From assembly GCA_022225965.2 (NCBI GenBank), contig JAKJXP020000121.1, forward strand, positions 1-64,000: 64,000 nt of DNA, in the 5' to 3' direction. Of the stretch, positions 10,055-20,797 are shown in pieces. Origin of the DNA: Diatrype stigma (Eukaryota > Ascomycota > Sordariomycetes > Xylariales > Diatrypaceae). The stretch's first letter is position 1. Every line of letters starts with the position of its first letter. The notes under the pieces are model-generated. The model was not told where the DNA came from, ran no database searches, and saw only the letters and a program-made list of their open reading frames with translations. The translations under genes were made by a program, and so were the position numbers.

Positions 10055-11969
10055 TTACAGCTTCTCAAGCCGCCTCTTCCTCAGTATTTCTTCCCCAAAC
10101 CTTGCCATCTCGTACTTCTTAACCTTTCCGCTACCCGTAAGGGGTACTTCCGCTGGCACGCCGTTCTCGCCAAGCCAGAATATGTGAGCAGGCGCCTTGT
10201 GTCTCCCCAGCTTCAGCTTAACCCATTCCCTAATCCCCTCGTCTGTTGGCTTCGCCCCCGCCTTCCCGGTCTGCAGGAATGCGGCCACCACCTCGCCGTA
10301 GTGCGCATCCTTGAGACCGGTGACGATCGCTCGGGTTATGACGGGGTGCGCTATGAGGCGCTCCTCGATCTCTAGTGGATATATGTTCTCGCCCCCTAGG
10401 AACGCGTTAGTCATACATGGTTGGCATGTGTACGTGGGGGGACAAAATGGGGAAAAATTTCCTCTGTGGAAAACAACTTACCTCTGATGATAATATCTTT
10501 AAACCGGCCCGTGATCGAGCAGTACCCCTCCTCGTCGAAGACGGCCTCGTCGCCCGTGTGGAGCCAGAGCACGCCGGCCTCGTCGCGGACCATGACCTCG
10601 GCGGTCTTCTCCGAGTTGTTCCAGTAGCCGGCCTGCAGCTGGTAGCCGGCCATGCAGAGCTCGCCGCGGGTGCCGACGGGGACGATGTTGCCCTCGTGGT
10701 CGACGATCTTGGCGCGCGCGTGGGGCATGATGGTGCCGACGGTGGTGAGGCGGCGCTCGACGGCGTCGTCGGTGAAGGCGTTGAAGCAGGTGGGCGAGGC
10801 CTCGGTCAGCCCGTAGCTGCTGGTGAACTCGGTCATGCCGAAGCGGTCGACCAGCAGCTGCATCAGGTAGCGGGGCACGGGGGCGCCGGCGATGATGCCG
10901 GTGCGCAGGTTGTCGCAGCGGAAGCCCGGCGGCGGCGGCAGGCTGAACAGCGTGTCGAACATGGCCGGCACCCCGTGCACGGCCGTGCACCGCTCGTCCG
11001 AGATGGCGCGCAGCACGGCCGCCGGGTCGAACACCTCCTCCGGGTAGACGATCTTGGCGCCGTGCGTGACGACGGCCATGAGGCCCAGCACGAGCCCGAA
11101 GCAGTGGAACAGCGGCGGCGGGCAGCACAGCACGTCGTCGGGGCCCAGCCGCATGCGGTCGCCGATGAACCGCGCGTTGTTGACGATGTTGTGGTGCGTC
11201 AGCATCGCCGCCTTGGGCGACCCCGTCGTGCCGCTGGTGAACTGCAGGTTGCACACGTTGTGCGCGAGCACCTTGCGCCCGTGGTTCTGCAGGAGGTGGA
11301 GCTGCCCGCTGCTGCTGACGGCGCGCCCCTGCAGGATCAGGTCGTCGTACGTCGGGTACTGGCCCGACTCCCCTCGCAAGATCACCACGTCGGGGCCCCC
11401 CTTCTTCTGGCTCGCCAGCTCGGCTAGCAGCTTGCCGTTGTCCATCCGCCCGATCTTCTTCGTTGTGAAGAAGACCTTGCAATCTGTCAACAGGTGTTAG
11501 CTAGTTAGGACCCACCTCGAAAGCACATCGTCACTACGGTGCCTCAAAAAAGCCGTCTGAGCATACCGGTGAACCCTAAGGCGTATTGTGCCTCCGTTGG
11601 CGTGTACGTGTTGTTGAGAATGACCAGGATGCCGCCGATGCGCGCAACGGCAAAGAACACGGCAGCGTACTGCTCGCAATTACCCGCCATGATACCAACG
11701 CGGTCCCCAACGCCGATGCCCAGTGCCATCAAGGCCCTGGCCAGCTGCGAGCTCTGCTGGTTCAGCTCATTGTAGGTCCATCTCGCTCCCGTCCACGGAG
11801 TGACGATGCATTCTTGTGTACCATGGTGCTGGCATTGTAAATCAAGAAGCTCCCCAAGAGTTAGGTCAACCAATGGTGGATCAACCGGGCCGTATAACAA
11901 GGACAGAGGCTGTGCCCTCTGGGCATCTGACCTTGGAAGAGGCGTGGGAACAACCGGCTGGGCTGCCAT
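10055..11969 (-). CDS. sidI: SidI-like acyl-CoA ligase (AMP-forming)
   Basis: Three exons (11969-11567, 11483-10482, 10395-10055) give 581 residues. Adenylate-forming enzyme motifs are in order: VGIMAGNCEQY, the P-loop-like LQFTSGTTGSPKAAMLTHHN, SSYGLTEASPTCFNAFT, the LHTGDEA motif with its adenylate-binding Asp, ITGRFKDIIIRGGENIYP and the catalytic lysine region PLTGSGKVKKYEM. SidI is the mevalonyl-CoA ligase that supplies the acyl unit used by SidH and SidF for fusarinine and coprogen siderophores. The identification rests on overall resemblance plus neighbours, so a medium-chain fatty acyl-CoA ligase is the alternative. I see no clear PTS2 at the N-terminus and the C-terminus (LEKL) is not a canonical PTS1, although SidI is peroxisomal in Aspergillus. 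The start is the first ATG of the frame. An SRE-type motif is 643 bp upstream. Confidence 0.85.
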
Positions 11970-13004
11970 ATTGAAACAAAAGGATGCCAACTCAGAGGGT
12001 GTTAAGGTACGAGGTACTTGAATAAGACATCCAGAAAGGCGCCTTCGGAATCACGACATAAGTATATGGTGGTTTAGTATAATACGACACCAGCTTCTAC
12101 GGGATAATATTTCCTTGAATAATACCCAAGAATGCTCCACACCGGATTCGTCATTCGTCATTCGATATAGAGTCTAGTTCGGGCAAGAGGCAAGGAAAAT
12201 ACGACATTAGCGTAGAAAGATGGCTAACAAGTCGGTACCCAAGAAGTCCCTTTCAGAGCCGACTGGATCCGCTTGGAAGACGCGATGGACAGGTACTAAC
12301 TAGTCCACCGGTTTCACACCCTCTAGACCTCGTGTTATGTGTCATGATGCATGGGTTCTAAACAGTACCTACATAGTAATGGGAAACGGGAGAGTCCCTA
12401 TACAAGACACCTGGAAGGTATGTACAAGGGGGCGACCGGGCACCATCTCCATTGGGCCACCAAGCACATGCTCAGGTAACGCCAGCGACTTGCATCAAGC
12501 TGAGATCAGAGACGAATAGACGAAGGGTGGGAGGGAAAGAAGAAAAAACTTCTATTGACGCATATGCAGGGATGAGGCCGGCGTGGTGGGTCGGAAATAA
12601 TCTAATCAGCGGATCTGATAAGATTGATCGAGTCCAATGACCGACGCGAGCTGCGAGATCGGACGACGGAGGGGTGGACATCGGGCATCTTTGGTGCGGA
12701 AGCACGGCAGGGCACTCCCCTGGTTCTTCAACAAGGATTGCCCTTCTACGTCCAAAAGCACTGGGTTTTCGGCTACCCCTGAAGGTACCTACTGTACATA
12801 GTATAGTACCCTAGGTACTCTATCTGTGGGCTAGCAGGTAGTGGTTACCATGCGTGTTACGCGCAATCGACGTAGTGATCAGAAAATGTGATGGTGTGGT
12901 GTCTGTAAAAAGCTATATTGCTCGCGCAGTTCTATATGCCTCTTGTATATGCCGGATATATATATGTGTGTATGTGTGTGTGTGAGAGATGTATAAGTCA
13001 GATG
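11970..13004. other. Intergenic region upstream of the ligase
   Basis: No gene is seen. It holds one SRE-type motif (12612-12621) and, close to the 3' end of the MFS gene, a TATATA/TGTGTG microsatellite (about 12955-12985). Confidence 0.55.
12612..12621 (+). promoter_or_regulatory. SreA/SRE-type GATA-factor site
   Basis: GATCTGATAA, a full consensus match, 643 bp upstream of the ATG of the SidI-like ligase. Confidence 0.62.
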
Positions 13005-15090
13005 TCATAGCACCGTCCCCTTGACCTGCTTGGACTCGCTGACTCTCACATCCTTCCACATAGAAACAGCAATGATGGACACCAGTGATACTAGAGCCCC
13101 TGTGATACACATACGAACTTGAGCCTGGTCATAAGCCTCAATGATAGCAGAGCGAACTGGGTCGCCGACCGGGTAGCTCAGCTGTTTGGCGAGATCTGAG
13201 CCGATCGAAGCCAGATCTTCTGGTGAGAAGTCCGGCAGCAGCTCAGCTAGTGCCTCGGGCAACGTGGTGTTCCATATAGCCCCGCTTAGAGAACTACCTA
13301 CCGCCGAGCCAATGTAGCTGCATAAGGAGAGAAGAGCTAAGACTGACGCGAGTTCACCGTGATTTGCGACGACCATAACAGCCATCTGCTCGCACACGAC
13401 CAGAGTCGAGCCGCCGATAGTTATCAGGAACTGGCACGTTATAATCCAACCTATGTGAGAATCGGGACGACGAAAGAGAATCAGCAGGATCCCTCCGAGG
13501 ATGTACACTGGCAGTGCAGCGCAGGCAATCCATTTGAACCTGTCTGTCCGTCGGATGAAGTATCCAACGACCACAGCCCAGATGCAGCTGCCGAAACCAT
13601 ATATATGGCCGATGTATCCGGCCTTCGTGATGCTGAGGTTGTGCACCACTTGCAAGTAAGACGTGTAATAGCCATCCCACGAGAAGTACGCGACAAACAC
13701 AGCAACGGATAACAGACAAGCGCCTGCCACGTTGGATGATAGGAGAAGGGAGAACCTGAGGAACGGCCGTGGGGCGCGGCGCTCATGCAGCACAAAAGCA
13801 ACCATCAGCGCCAATCCGATCGAGACGATCACGGCGCTGGAATTAAAAGCGTCTGTGGTTTTGCGGGAGCCAACGAGCGAGAACGGGACCAGGATCAAAG
13901 TCATCCCAACCGTGACGAGAAAAATCCCAGTAGCTACAACAATAACAACATCAGCGAGAGCACTACCGACGGAATTGACGAAGAAAACTGACCATCGGAA
14001 TCACGCAGAAACCTTCGCGCCTTTTCCACCGTCCATCTTTCGCCCTTCTCCTGCTTCGGTAGAAGCCCCGCCTCCCTCGCCTTCCACATGTTCGACATCA
14101 AGAGGTACAGCACCGGCAGGGAGAGCACGACCAGCGCGATCGCCGAGGTGCCGAAGGCCCAGCGCCAATTACTATACTCATAGAACGCCTTGGCGATCGG
14201 CGGTCCGATGAAGGTGGTGATCAGGTTCGGAGACGAGTTGAAGGCAAATGCGAGGGACCGGTTCTTCATGGAAGAGGTATCTGCCACGATGATGTCGAGG
14301 ATATACGAAAAGCCGCTGATTCCTACTTGATATATCACCTTCAGGAGTGAGGGGTCAGCACAAGATATCCCAACGTAGCTGGCGACGGATTCGATCTTTT
14401 TCGTTTTGACGATGACATACTTCGGCAGCGGCATACGTCTTCACGCCTCGGCAGAGCGCCATCAGTACCAGTCCCGCCGTGGCTAGCACGATCATGGCGG
14501 CCAGCCCCTGAGGACGGCCCCACGAGTCGATCATCTTCGACATGGGCAGCTTCAGCACGCCGCTCATGATCGAGGCGACGATGCCGATCGTCGGGATCAG
14601 CGAATGCGACGAGAACTCGCTCACGACGTACGGCATCAGGTTGGACATGATCTGCCACTGGAGCGCGTTGGCGAAAGAGCACAGGAATATGCTGTATTTT
14701 GGTTGACGACCCGCGTATCAGTACCTGTTATTATACCTATATCTATACCTAGACTCGCACGACATCGGCGACGACATGTATCGTGGGCTGTGCTGTGCTG
14801 TGCTGTGTTGATGGCAGCCTCGGTGAACAAACTCACAAGCAGTACGCCAATAAAAGCGCATTTTTGGACCAGACCTGGTTGATCGCGTCGGCCTGGTGGA
14901 CGCCATCCTGGGCGCCGCTCTCCGCATCGACGGGTCGTATCCTGACGACAACATCGCCATTCTTCGCCGTTCCTGCGGTGCCGTATAGGGATGTCTGCTC
15001 ATCGTCGAATTCGCCGTCCGAGCGCGAGCTCGAAGCTGGGCTCCCCAGCAAGGGTTCTCGGCTGCTGCTGCTACTGCTGCCACCCTCCAT
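13005..15090 (-). CDS. MFS siderophore-iron transporter, MirB/Sit1 (ARN) family
   Basis: Four exons (15090-14837, 14691-14421, 14338-13993, 13933-13005) give 599 residues, the normal length for MirB-type transporters. An in-frame ATG at 15207 would add 39 residues and cannot be excluded. After a Ser-rich cytoplasmic head the protein shows about 12-14 hydrophobic segments. Family-typical sequence includes FANALQWQIMSNLMPYVVSE, MSKMIDSWGRPQGLAAM, GVKTYAAAEVIYQVGISGF and DTSSMKNRSLAFAFNSSPN. These H+ symporters take up ferric siderophores at the plasma membrane. Which siderophore is carried cannot be told. Introns are 145, 82 and 59 bp. The gene is divergent from the ABC transporter, and two SRE-type motifs lie in the shared intergenic region. 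Confidence 0.9.
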
Positions 15091-15782
15091 GTTTGCTGAT
15101 GGGGGTGTGATTGATGGATGGTTCCTGCGATGCAGGTTCGCCAGGGGAATTTCAGTACGACATAATTCTCTGCTGTTGCCGGCGGCGGCGCTGCGGTGCG
15201 CTGGCATGATTCGACGGATGTTATGTACTGCGAATTGTGAACCCCTGGAAACCGCCAGGCCAGTCAGAGGCGTGTATCAGCTGATCGACGTGGTCAGGCT
15301 GCGGAGGCTGTGTCTTCCTTCGCTTAGGCACCGACACCCCCCCTTCAGCTCGATGGGATGGTATGACAGGCCCAGCTCAGTGTATAAAACCGCCTGGTCT
15401 ATCCACATTAATGGGGATTCCGAGCCCCTCGTTACAAAAATCGCTCGAATTGTAGTGATAGTTCCAACTTCGAGGCATTAATACATACATTATAGCTACT
15501 CATACAGTTAGTAGGTATGTATGTACACGAGTTGAGAGACAGATACGGGTTTGGATGCCCTAAATGCTGTATCAAGGACCATCAACAATGTCACCATCCA
15601 TCTGCGCTGAATATTGGACATCATGCGTATCGACTTACAGAGTGTCTTGTCTGGTGCCGACTCAAAGCGCATCATTTGACCAGCTATTTACTGTGTGACT
15701 AGGAGACACGTAAGACGAAGCCAAGGTAACAACCGAGTCACAAGAGTCCCTTTGGCTAGCTCAGCGGGTAGCAGTAGCTGCT

Positions 15783-15837
15783 AGCAGGCCTTTAGCAGGC
15801 ACTTAGCAGGCACTTAGCAGGCACTTAGCAGGCACTT
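15783..15837. repeat. 11-bp tandem repeat, five units
   Basis: The unit AGCAGGCACTT is repeated four times exactly (15794-15837) after one diverged copy (15783-15793). It is 68 bp from the nearer SRE-type motif in the divergent promoter. Confidence 0.9.
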
Positions 15838-15904
15838 AGCACAGCACGCCGGTCTCAGTTAAAGACCTAACTAACGAAGGTAGCAGCCCCTTTCGAGTTA
15901 GTCG

Positions 15905-15914
15905 GATCTGATAA
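15905..15914 (+). promoter_or_regulatory. SreA/SRE-type GATA-factor site
   Basis: GATCTGATAA, full consensus, in the divergent promoter: 666 bp before the ABC transporter ATG and 815 bp before the MFS ATG at 15090. Confidence 0.65.
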
Positions 15915-15956
15915 CTCCATTCCCGGAAATGGCGCATTTTCGTTACAAATTTAATC

Positions 15957-15966
15957 TTATCTGATC
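15957..15966 (-). promoter_or_regulatory. SreA/SRE-type GATA-factor site
   Basis: TTATCTGATC, the reverse complement of GATCAGATAA. It forms an inverted pair with the site at 15905-15914, 42 bp apart. Confidence 0.65.
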
Positions 15967-16579
15967 CTGTGCGCCAAGCATTTCGAGCATCGCATCGGCC
16001 AGCCTATACCCGGAATGGTCCTAGTCCGGGCTCTGGTTGGCCAGCAGCCAGGACACCCCCGTGCTCGGAGGCCAGGGTTGGGAAGAGACTCCGAGAGAGG
16101 GACCCCGGGAAAGAAACCACTGCAAGAAACCACTGCACCTGCACCTACACCCCCACTGCCCTGTCTGCCAGAAAGCCTGGAAGTACACAAGGTACAGAAA
16201 TGTTTCTGCTCGTGTCGGCAGATGGGCCGTTACATCATGGAAACAAGGCCGTTTCTGACTTTGACGTCTCATTTCAGATGAGGGGCCGTCTAGATCCGGC
16301 TCTAGAAGACTAGAAGAATGGGTTATACGTATTAAAGCCACAAATCAAGCCGGTAGGTCCTGGTAGGTATAGCTCCGGCTGCACGATTGCGGATCATTGC
16401 AGCGCCGTTCTGCCGGTCGAGCAAGATGAAGGGAGAGAAGTAGAAGAGAAAAAAAATGTTTATCTATTATCTTGCAATGATCGACGGAATCCAGTACCCC
16501 GACGAGAACGCACTCGTGATACTAAAAGTTGTGTGTCCATTGCTACTCGCGAGCGGATGCCAGAACTGAGAGCGCCAGG

Positions 16580-19500
16580 ATGAGCGAGAAGGGAAGTGCA
16601 GCTCCTGAGAATGGCGTCGTCTCGGGAGACAATAACAACAATGGCAGCCCACAGAACGGACCTACTAGCACCTTCAAGACCAGGGCATCACAGGTATGGA
16701 AAGCCAAATAATTCAAGCATCTGAATTCTGAACCAAAGTGCGCAGGATATGGTAGAGGACTGACTGAGTACTATAGATATTCCGTGACGTCTTCGGGTAC
16801 TTTCACCTGTTGACCTATGCCGACCCGAGCATAACCGATATAGCATTGCTTATAGTCGGTACCATCTCGTCGATCGCGGCGGGTATACCTTTTCCTCTTA
16901 TCGGAATCCTCTTCGGTGAACTTGTCGACGACCTCAATTCAGCAACATGCGCCGCCTCCAGCACGACGCCCGCCGACGAGTACCAGGCGGCCGTCAACCA
17001 CAAGGTCCTTCTGGTTATGGCACTGGCATTGGCCCAATTCGCTTTCATCTACATTTACATCGTGTGCTGGAACCTCTTCGGCGATAGGCTGGCTCACCGG
17101 CTCCGGGAACGGTACTTCCGCTCCCTACTACGACAGGAGGTCTCGTTCTTCGACAAGCTCCCCGCCGGGGAGGTCTCTTCGCGCCTGAGCAATGACATCA
17201 ACACTATCAAAGGCGGTACCTCCGAGAAAGTGGGAGTCTACGTCGGCTCCGTCGCCATGTTTGTAACAGCCTATATTGTTTCCTTCATAAAAGACGCCAA
17301 GCTTGCCGGTATTCTGGTCTCCCTCGTTCCAGCCTTTATGCTCATGTCGTACGTCGGCGGTCACTATATCGGAAAATTCTCAGGGTTGGCATCGGAACAC
17401 ATTGCGGCAGCTTCATCCATTGCCATGGAAAGCTTGTCAAATGTCATGGTGGTGCAAGCATTTAGGGCCAATGATCGACTGGAAGAAAAATTCGCCGCCG
17501 AGATGGCGCAGGCTACAACAGACGGCTCCAAGAAAGCCTTTGTCACGGCTGTGCAATCCGGCATCCTCTACTTCGTATCCTACTCTGCTTGTGGTCTGGC
17601 ATACTGGCAAGGAAGCCAGGCTATTGCTGACCTAGTCGCGGGCTATACTTCAGGGAATACCGTAGGGACGACATACACAATCATCTTCCTTTTAGTTGAC
17701 GGTAAGCACTCAGACGAGCACCTCTCTGCCCGCTCGATTTTGCTAACATACTTTGTCCTGTCCAGCCTCGGTTGTGCTTAGTCAGATATCCCCTTACCTT
17801 CAGATCTTTGGTGCTGCATCGTCAGCACTGAAGAAGCTCGAACTCGATATGGACCGCGAATCGAAGATTGACGGAACAATCGACACCGATGATGGGCAAT
17901 TCGCCAACTTCCAGGGTGAGGTTTACATGGAGAATGTTCACTTCAGTTATCCATCTCGGCCAGATGTGCCCGTTGTCCAGGATGTCTCACTCCGGTTCCC
18001 GGCGGGCAAGCGCACGGCAGTCGTTGGGCTATCCGGAAGCGGCAAGTCTACTATCGCGGGCTTGTTAACCCGGCTGTACGATCCGAACCAGGGAACTATA
18101 TATATCGATGGCCGAAACCTTTGCGACGTGAACGTACGACACCTGAGGAGTTTCATTGGTCTGGTTCAGCAAGATCCCCTACTCCTCGACAGGTCGGTGC
18201 TTGAAAACATTGCACTCGGCCTGGTCAATTCATGTCGCCCAGAGCATACAGAACTGCAGCAAGTCCTTCTTGGCAGCCAACTAGCCGAGATTGCAGAAGC
18301 GATTCGGTCAGGCCAGGACATCATGACCGCGGCAAGTGCTCACGGAGCAGAGGCTACTACGATCGTTGAAATGGTCCAACGTGCAGCGTCTCTCGCAGAT
18401 GCCAATGTCTTTTTGGAGAAGCTGGAGTTTGGACTGGGCACAAGCGTCGGTTCAAACGGAGACCTTCTCAGTGGTGGCCAAAAACAACGCGTAGCGCTTG
18501 CCAGAGCTCTAGTCAAAGACCCAAAGATCTTGATCCTGGACGAAGCAACATCATCGTTAGATTCGGCAAGCGAGCAACGCATCCAGGGAGCGATCGAGAC
18601 CGCGTCGCAGGGCAGGACCGTCATATCCATTGCACATCGTCTCGCCACGGTCAAGAATGCGGACAGCATCGTTGCGATGCGCAACGGCAAGGTGATCGAG
18701 CAAGGCAGCCATGTTGAACTCATGGCCAGGGATGGGGAGTATGCCGCTCTTGTCCGCCTGCAGACCATGGGCTCGGAAACATCGAGCGTGAGCACGGCAA
18801 GGGGAACGCAACCGTCTGAGGCGTCTGAAATCAACCTGGAGAAGGCACCCAGCATCGTCGACGAGAAAGTAGCACCCACTAGCGCCCAAGAGGCAAAACC
18901 AGATGGGGAGGTCGCAGGAAAGGAGGCTGATGGAAGGAGCCCTGGCGGCACGAGACCGGCCTGGGCTACCATCAAGAGCATGGGCGCAATCGTAAGACCG
19001 TACCTCCTCTGGGTGTTCGTCGCGTTCTTCACATCTCTCATCGTTGGTGGCACGTTCCCCGCTGCCGCCGTGATTTTTGGAAACACGATGAACGCCTTGA
19101 GTCCTTGCAACACCTACGATTATATCATACATGCGGGCCGCTTCTTCGGGTTGATGTGGTTCGTACTCGCCATCATAGAGCTGTTCGCCAACATGGCGAG
19201 CTGGTCGGCCTTTGGCTACGTGGCCGAGAAGGTGCTGTACATCATCCGGGTGCTCTCGTTTCGGTCGCTGTTTGAACAGGACCTCGAGTGGCACCAGTCG
19301 GAGGGGCGGACCCCGTCCACGCTCCTCTCGTTCATTACGACCGACACGGCGTCCGTCGGAGCGCTGACGGGGTCCATCATCGGCACCTGCTTCACGATCC
19401 TGATCAACTTCGTGGCGGCGGTGATCCTGTCGCACATCGTGGCGTGGAAGATCGCCATCGTGTGCCTCGCGACGGTGCCGCTGATGCTGGGGTCCGGGTT

Positions 19501-20797
19501 CGTGCAGCTGCATATTCTGGCGCGGTTCGCCGAGCGCCACGACCAGGCCTTTACGCGCTCCGTCGGCATCACGGTCGAGGCCGTCAACTCCATCAAGACC
19601 GTGGCGGCCCTGTCGCTCGAGCAGGAGGTGCTGGCGACGTACCGGCGCTCGCTCGCCGCCCCGCGCCGCGAGATGACCCGCGCCAGCATCTTCGCCAACT
19701 TCTGGCTCGCCCTCGCCTTCAGCCTGGCCAACCTAATCTACGCCCTGCTGTACTGGTGGGGCTCCAAGCAGATCATCGCCGGCACCTACACCCAGTCCCA
19801 GTTCTTCATCGCCCTCATCGCCCTCCTCGTCAGCGCCCAGCTCTGGGGCCAGCTCTTCACGCTCGCCCCCGAGGTCACGCGCGCCGGCCGCGCCGTCGGC
19901 CGCATCTTCGACCTCATCGACCTCGGCTCGTCCTCCTCCCAGGCGCTACGCGACGGCGCGCGGCCCTCACCGAACGGCAGTAGTAGCGACGACCCCGAAG
20001 CGGCGAGCGGGTCGGATTCTACCGCCCCCACGGCAGGCGAGGGCGCCATCGGAGTCAAGTTCCAGCAGGTGAAGTTCTCGTACCCGGCGCGGCCGGGCCT
20101 GCAGGTGCTGAAGGGGCTGGACCTGGACATCAAGCCGGGGCAGTTCTGTGCGCTGGTCGGACCGAGCGGGGCGGGCAAGTCGACCATCATCTCCCTGCTA
20201 GAGCGCATGTACCGACCCGAATCCGGCGCGATTTTCGTCAACGGGACGGACATCGCGGCGCGGAAGGAGCCTGTGTTCCGCGACGACATCGGGCTGGTGC
20301 CGCAGGACAGCGTGCTGTTCGAGGGCACGATCCGGTTTAACGTGGCGCTCGGGGCGCGGCCTGGACCCGGCGGAGAGGTGTCGGACGCCGACGTGGAGCA
20401 GGCGTGCCGGCTGGCCAACATCCACGACACGATCGCGGGGCTGCCCGAGGGCTACAACACGCACTGCGGGCCGAACGGCAGCCAGCTTTCGGGCGGGCAG
20501 CGGCAGCGGCTGGCGATCGCGCGGGCGCTGGTACGGCGGCCGCGGCTGCTGCTGCTGGACGAGTCGACGAGCGCGCTCGACGCCGAGTCGGAGCGGCTGC
20601 TGCAGGACGGGCTGGACCGGGCCACCAAGGGCATCACGGTCGTGGCCATCGCGCACCGCCTGCACACCATCCGCCGCGCCGACGTCATCTTCCTCATCGA
20701 GGACGGCCGCTGCGTCGACCGGGGCTCGCACGAGGAGCTGCTGGTGCGCAGCGAGAGCTATCGCGTCAACGTGCTGCACCAGACGCTGGATGGGTGA
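16580..20797 (+). CDS. Full-length ABC-B (MDR-type) transporter, SitT-like
   Basis: Three exons (16580-16693, 16777-17701, 17766-20797) give 1356 residues arranged TMD-NBD-TMD-NBD. NBD1 has Walker A GLSGSGKST (about 434), signature LSGGQKQR (about 581) and Walker B ILILDEATSSLD. NBD2 has Walker A GPSGAGKST (about 1145), signature LSGGQRQR (about 1253) and Walker B LLLLDESTSALD. Both ATP sites look intact. A transporter of this class, SitT, is encoded in the Aspergillus siderophore cluster next to a MirD-type carrier; that arrangement is matched here by the divergent MFS gene. Siderophore or precursor export, or general multidrug efflux, are both possible. NBD1 carries an insertion of roughly 35 residues between the Q-loop and the signature (from PEHTELQQ to IVEMVQRAASL). 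The start ATG is chosen by context; an in-frame alternative lies at 16529. Confidence 0.92.

Larger units (their letters stand above)
15091..16579. other. Divergent promoter region between MFS and ABC transporter genes
   Basis: The shared region contains two SRE-type motifs (15905-15914 and 15957-15966) and an 11-bp tandem repeat (15783-15837) about 70 bp from the first. No gene is supported, although the part at 15091-15207 is open in frame with the MFS gene and may be coding. Confidence 0.6.
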
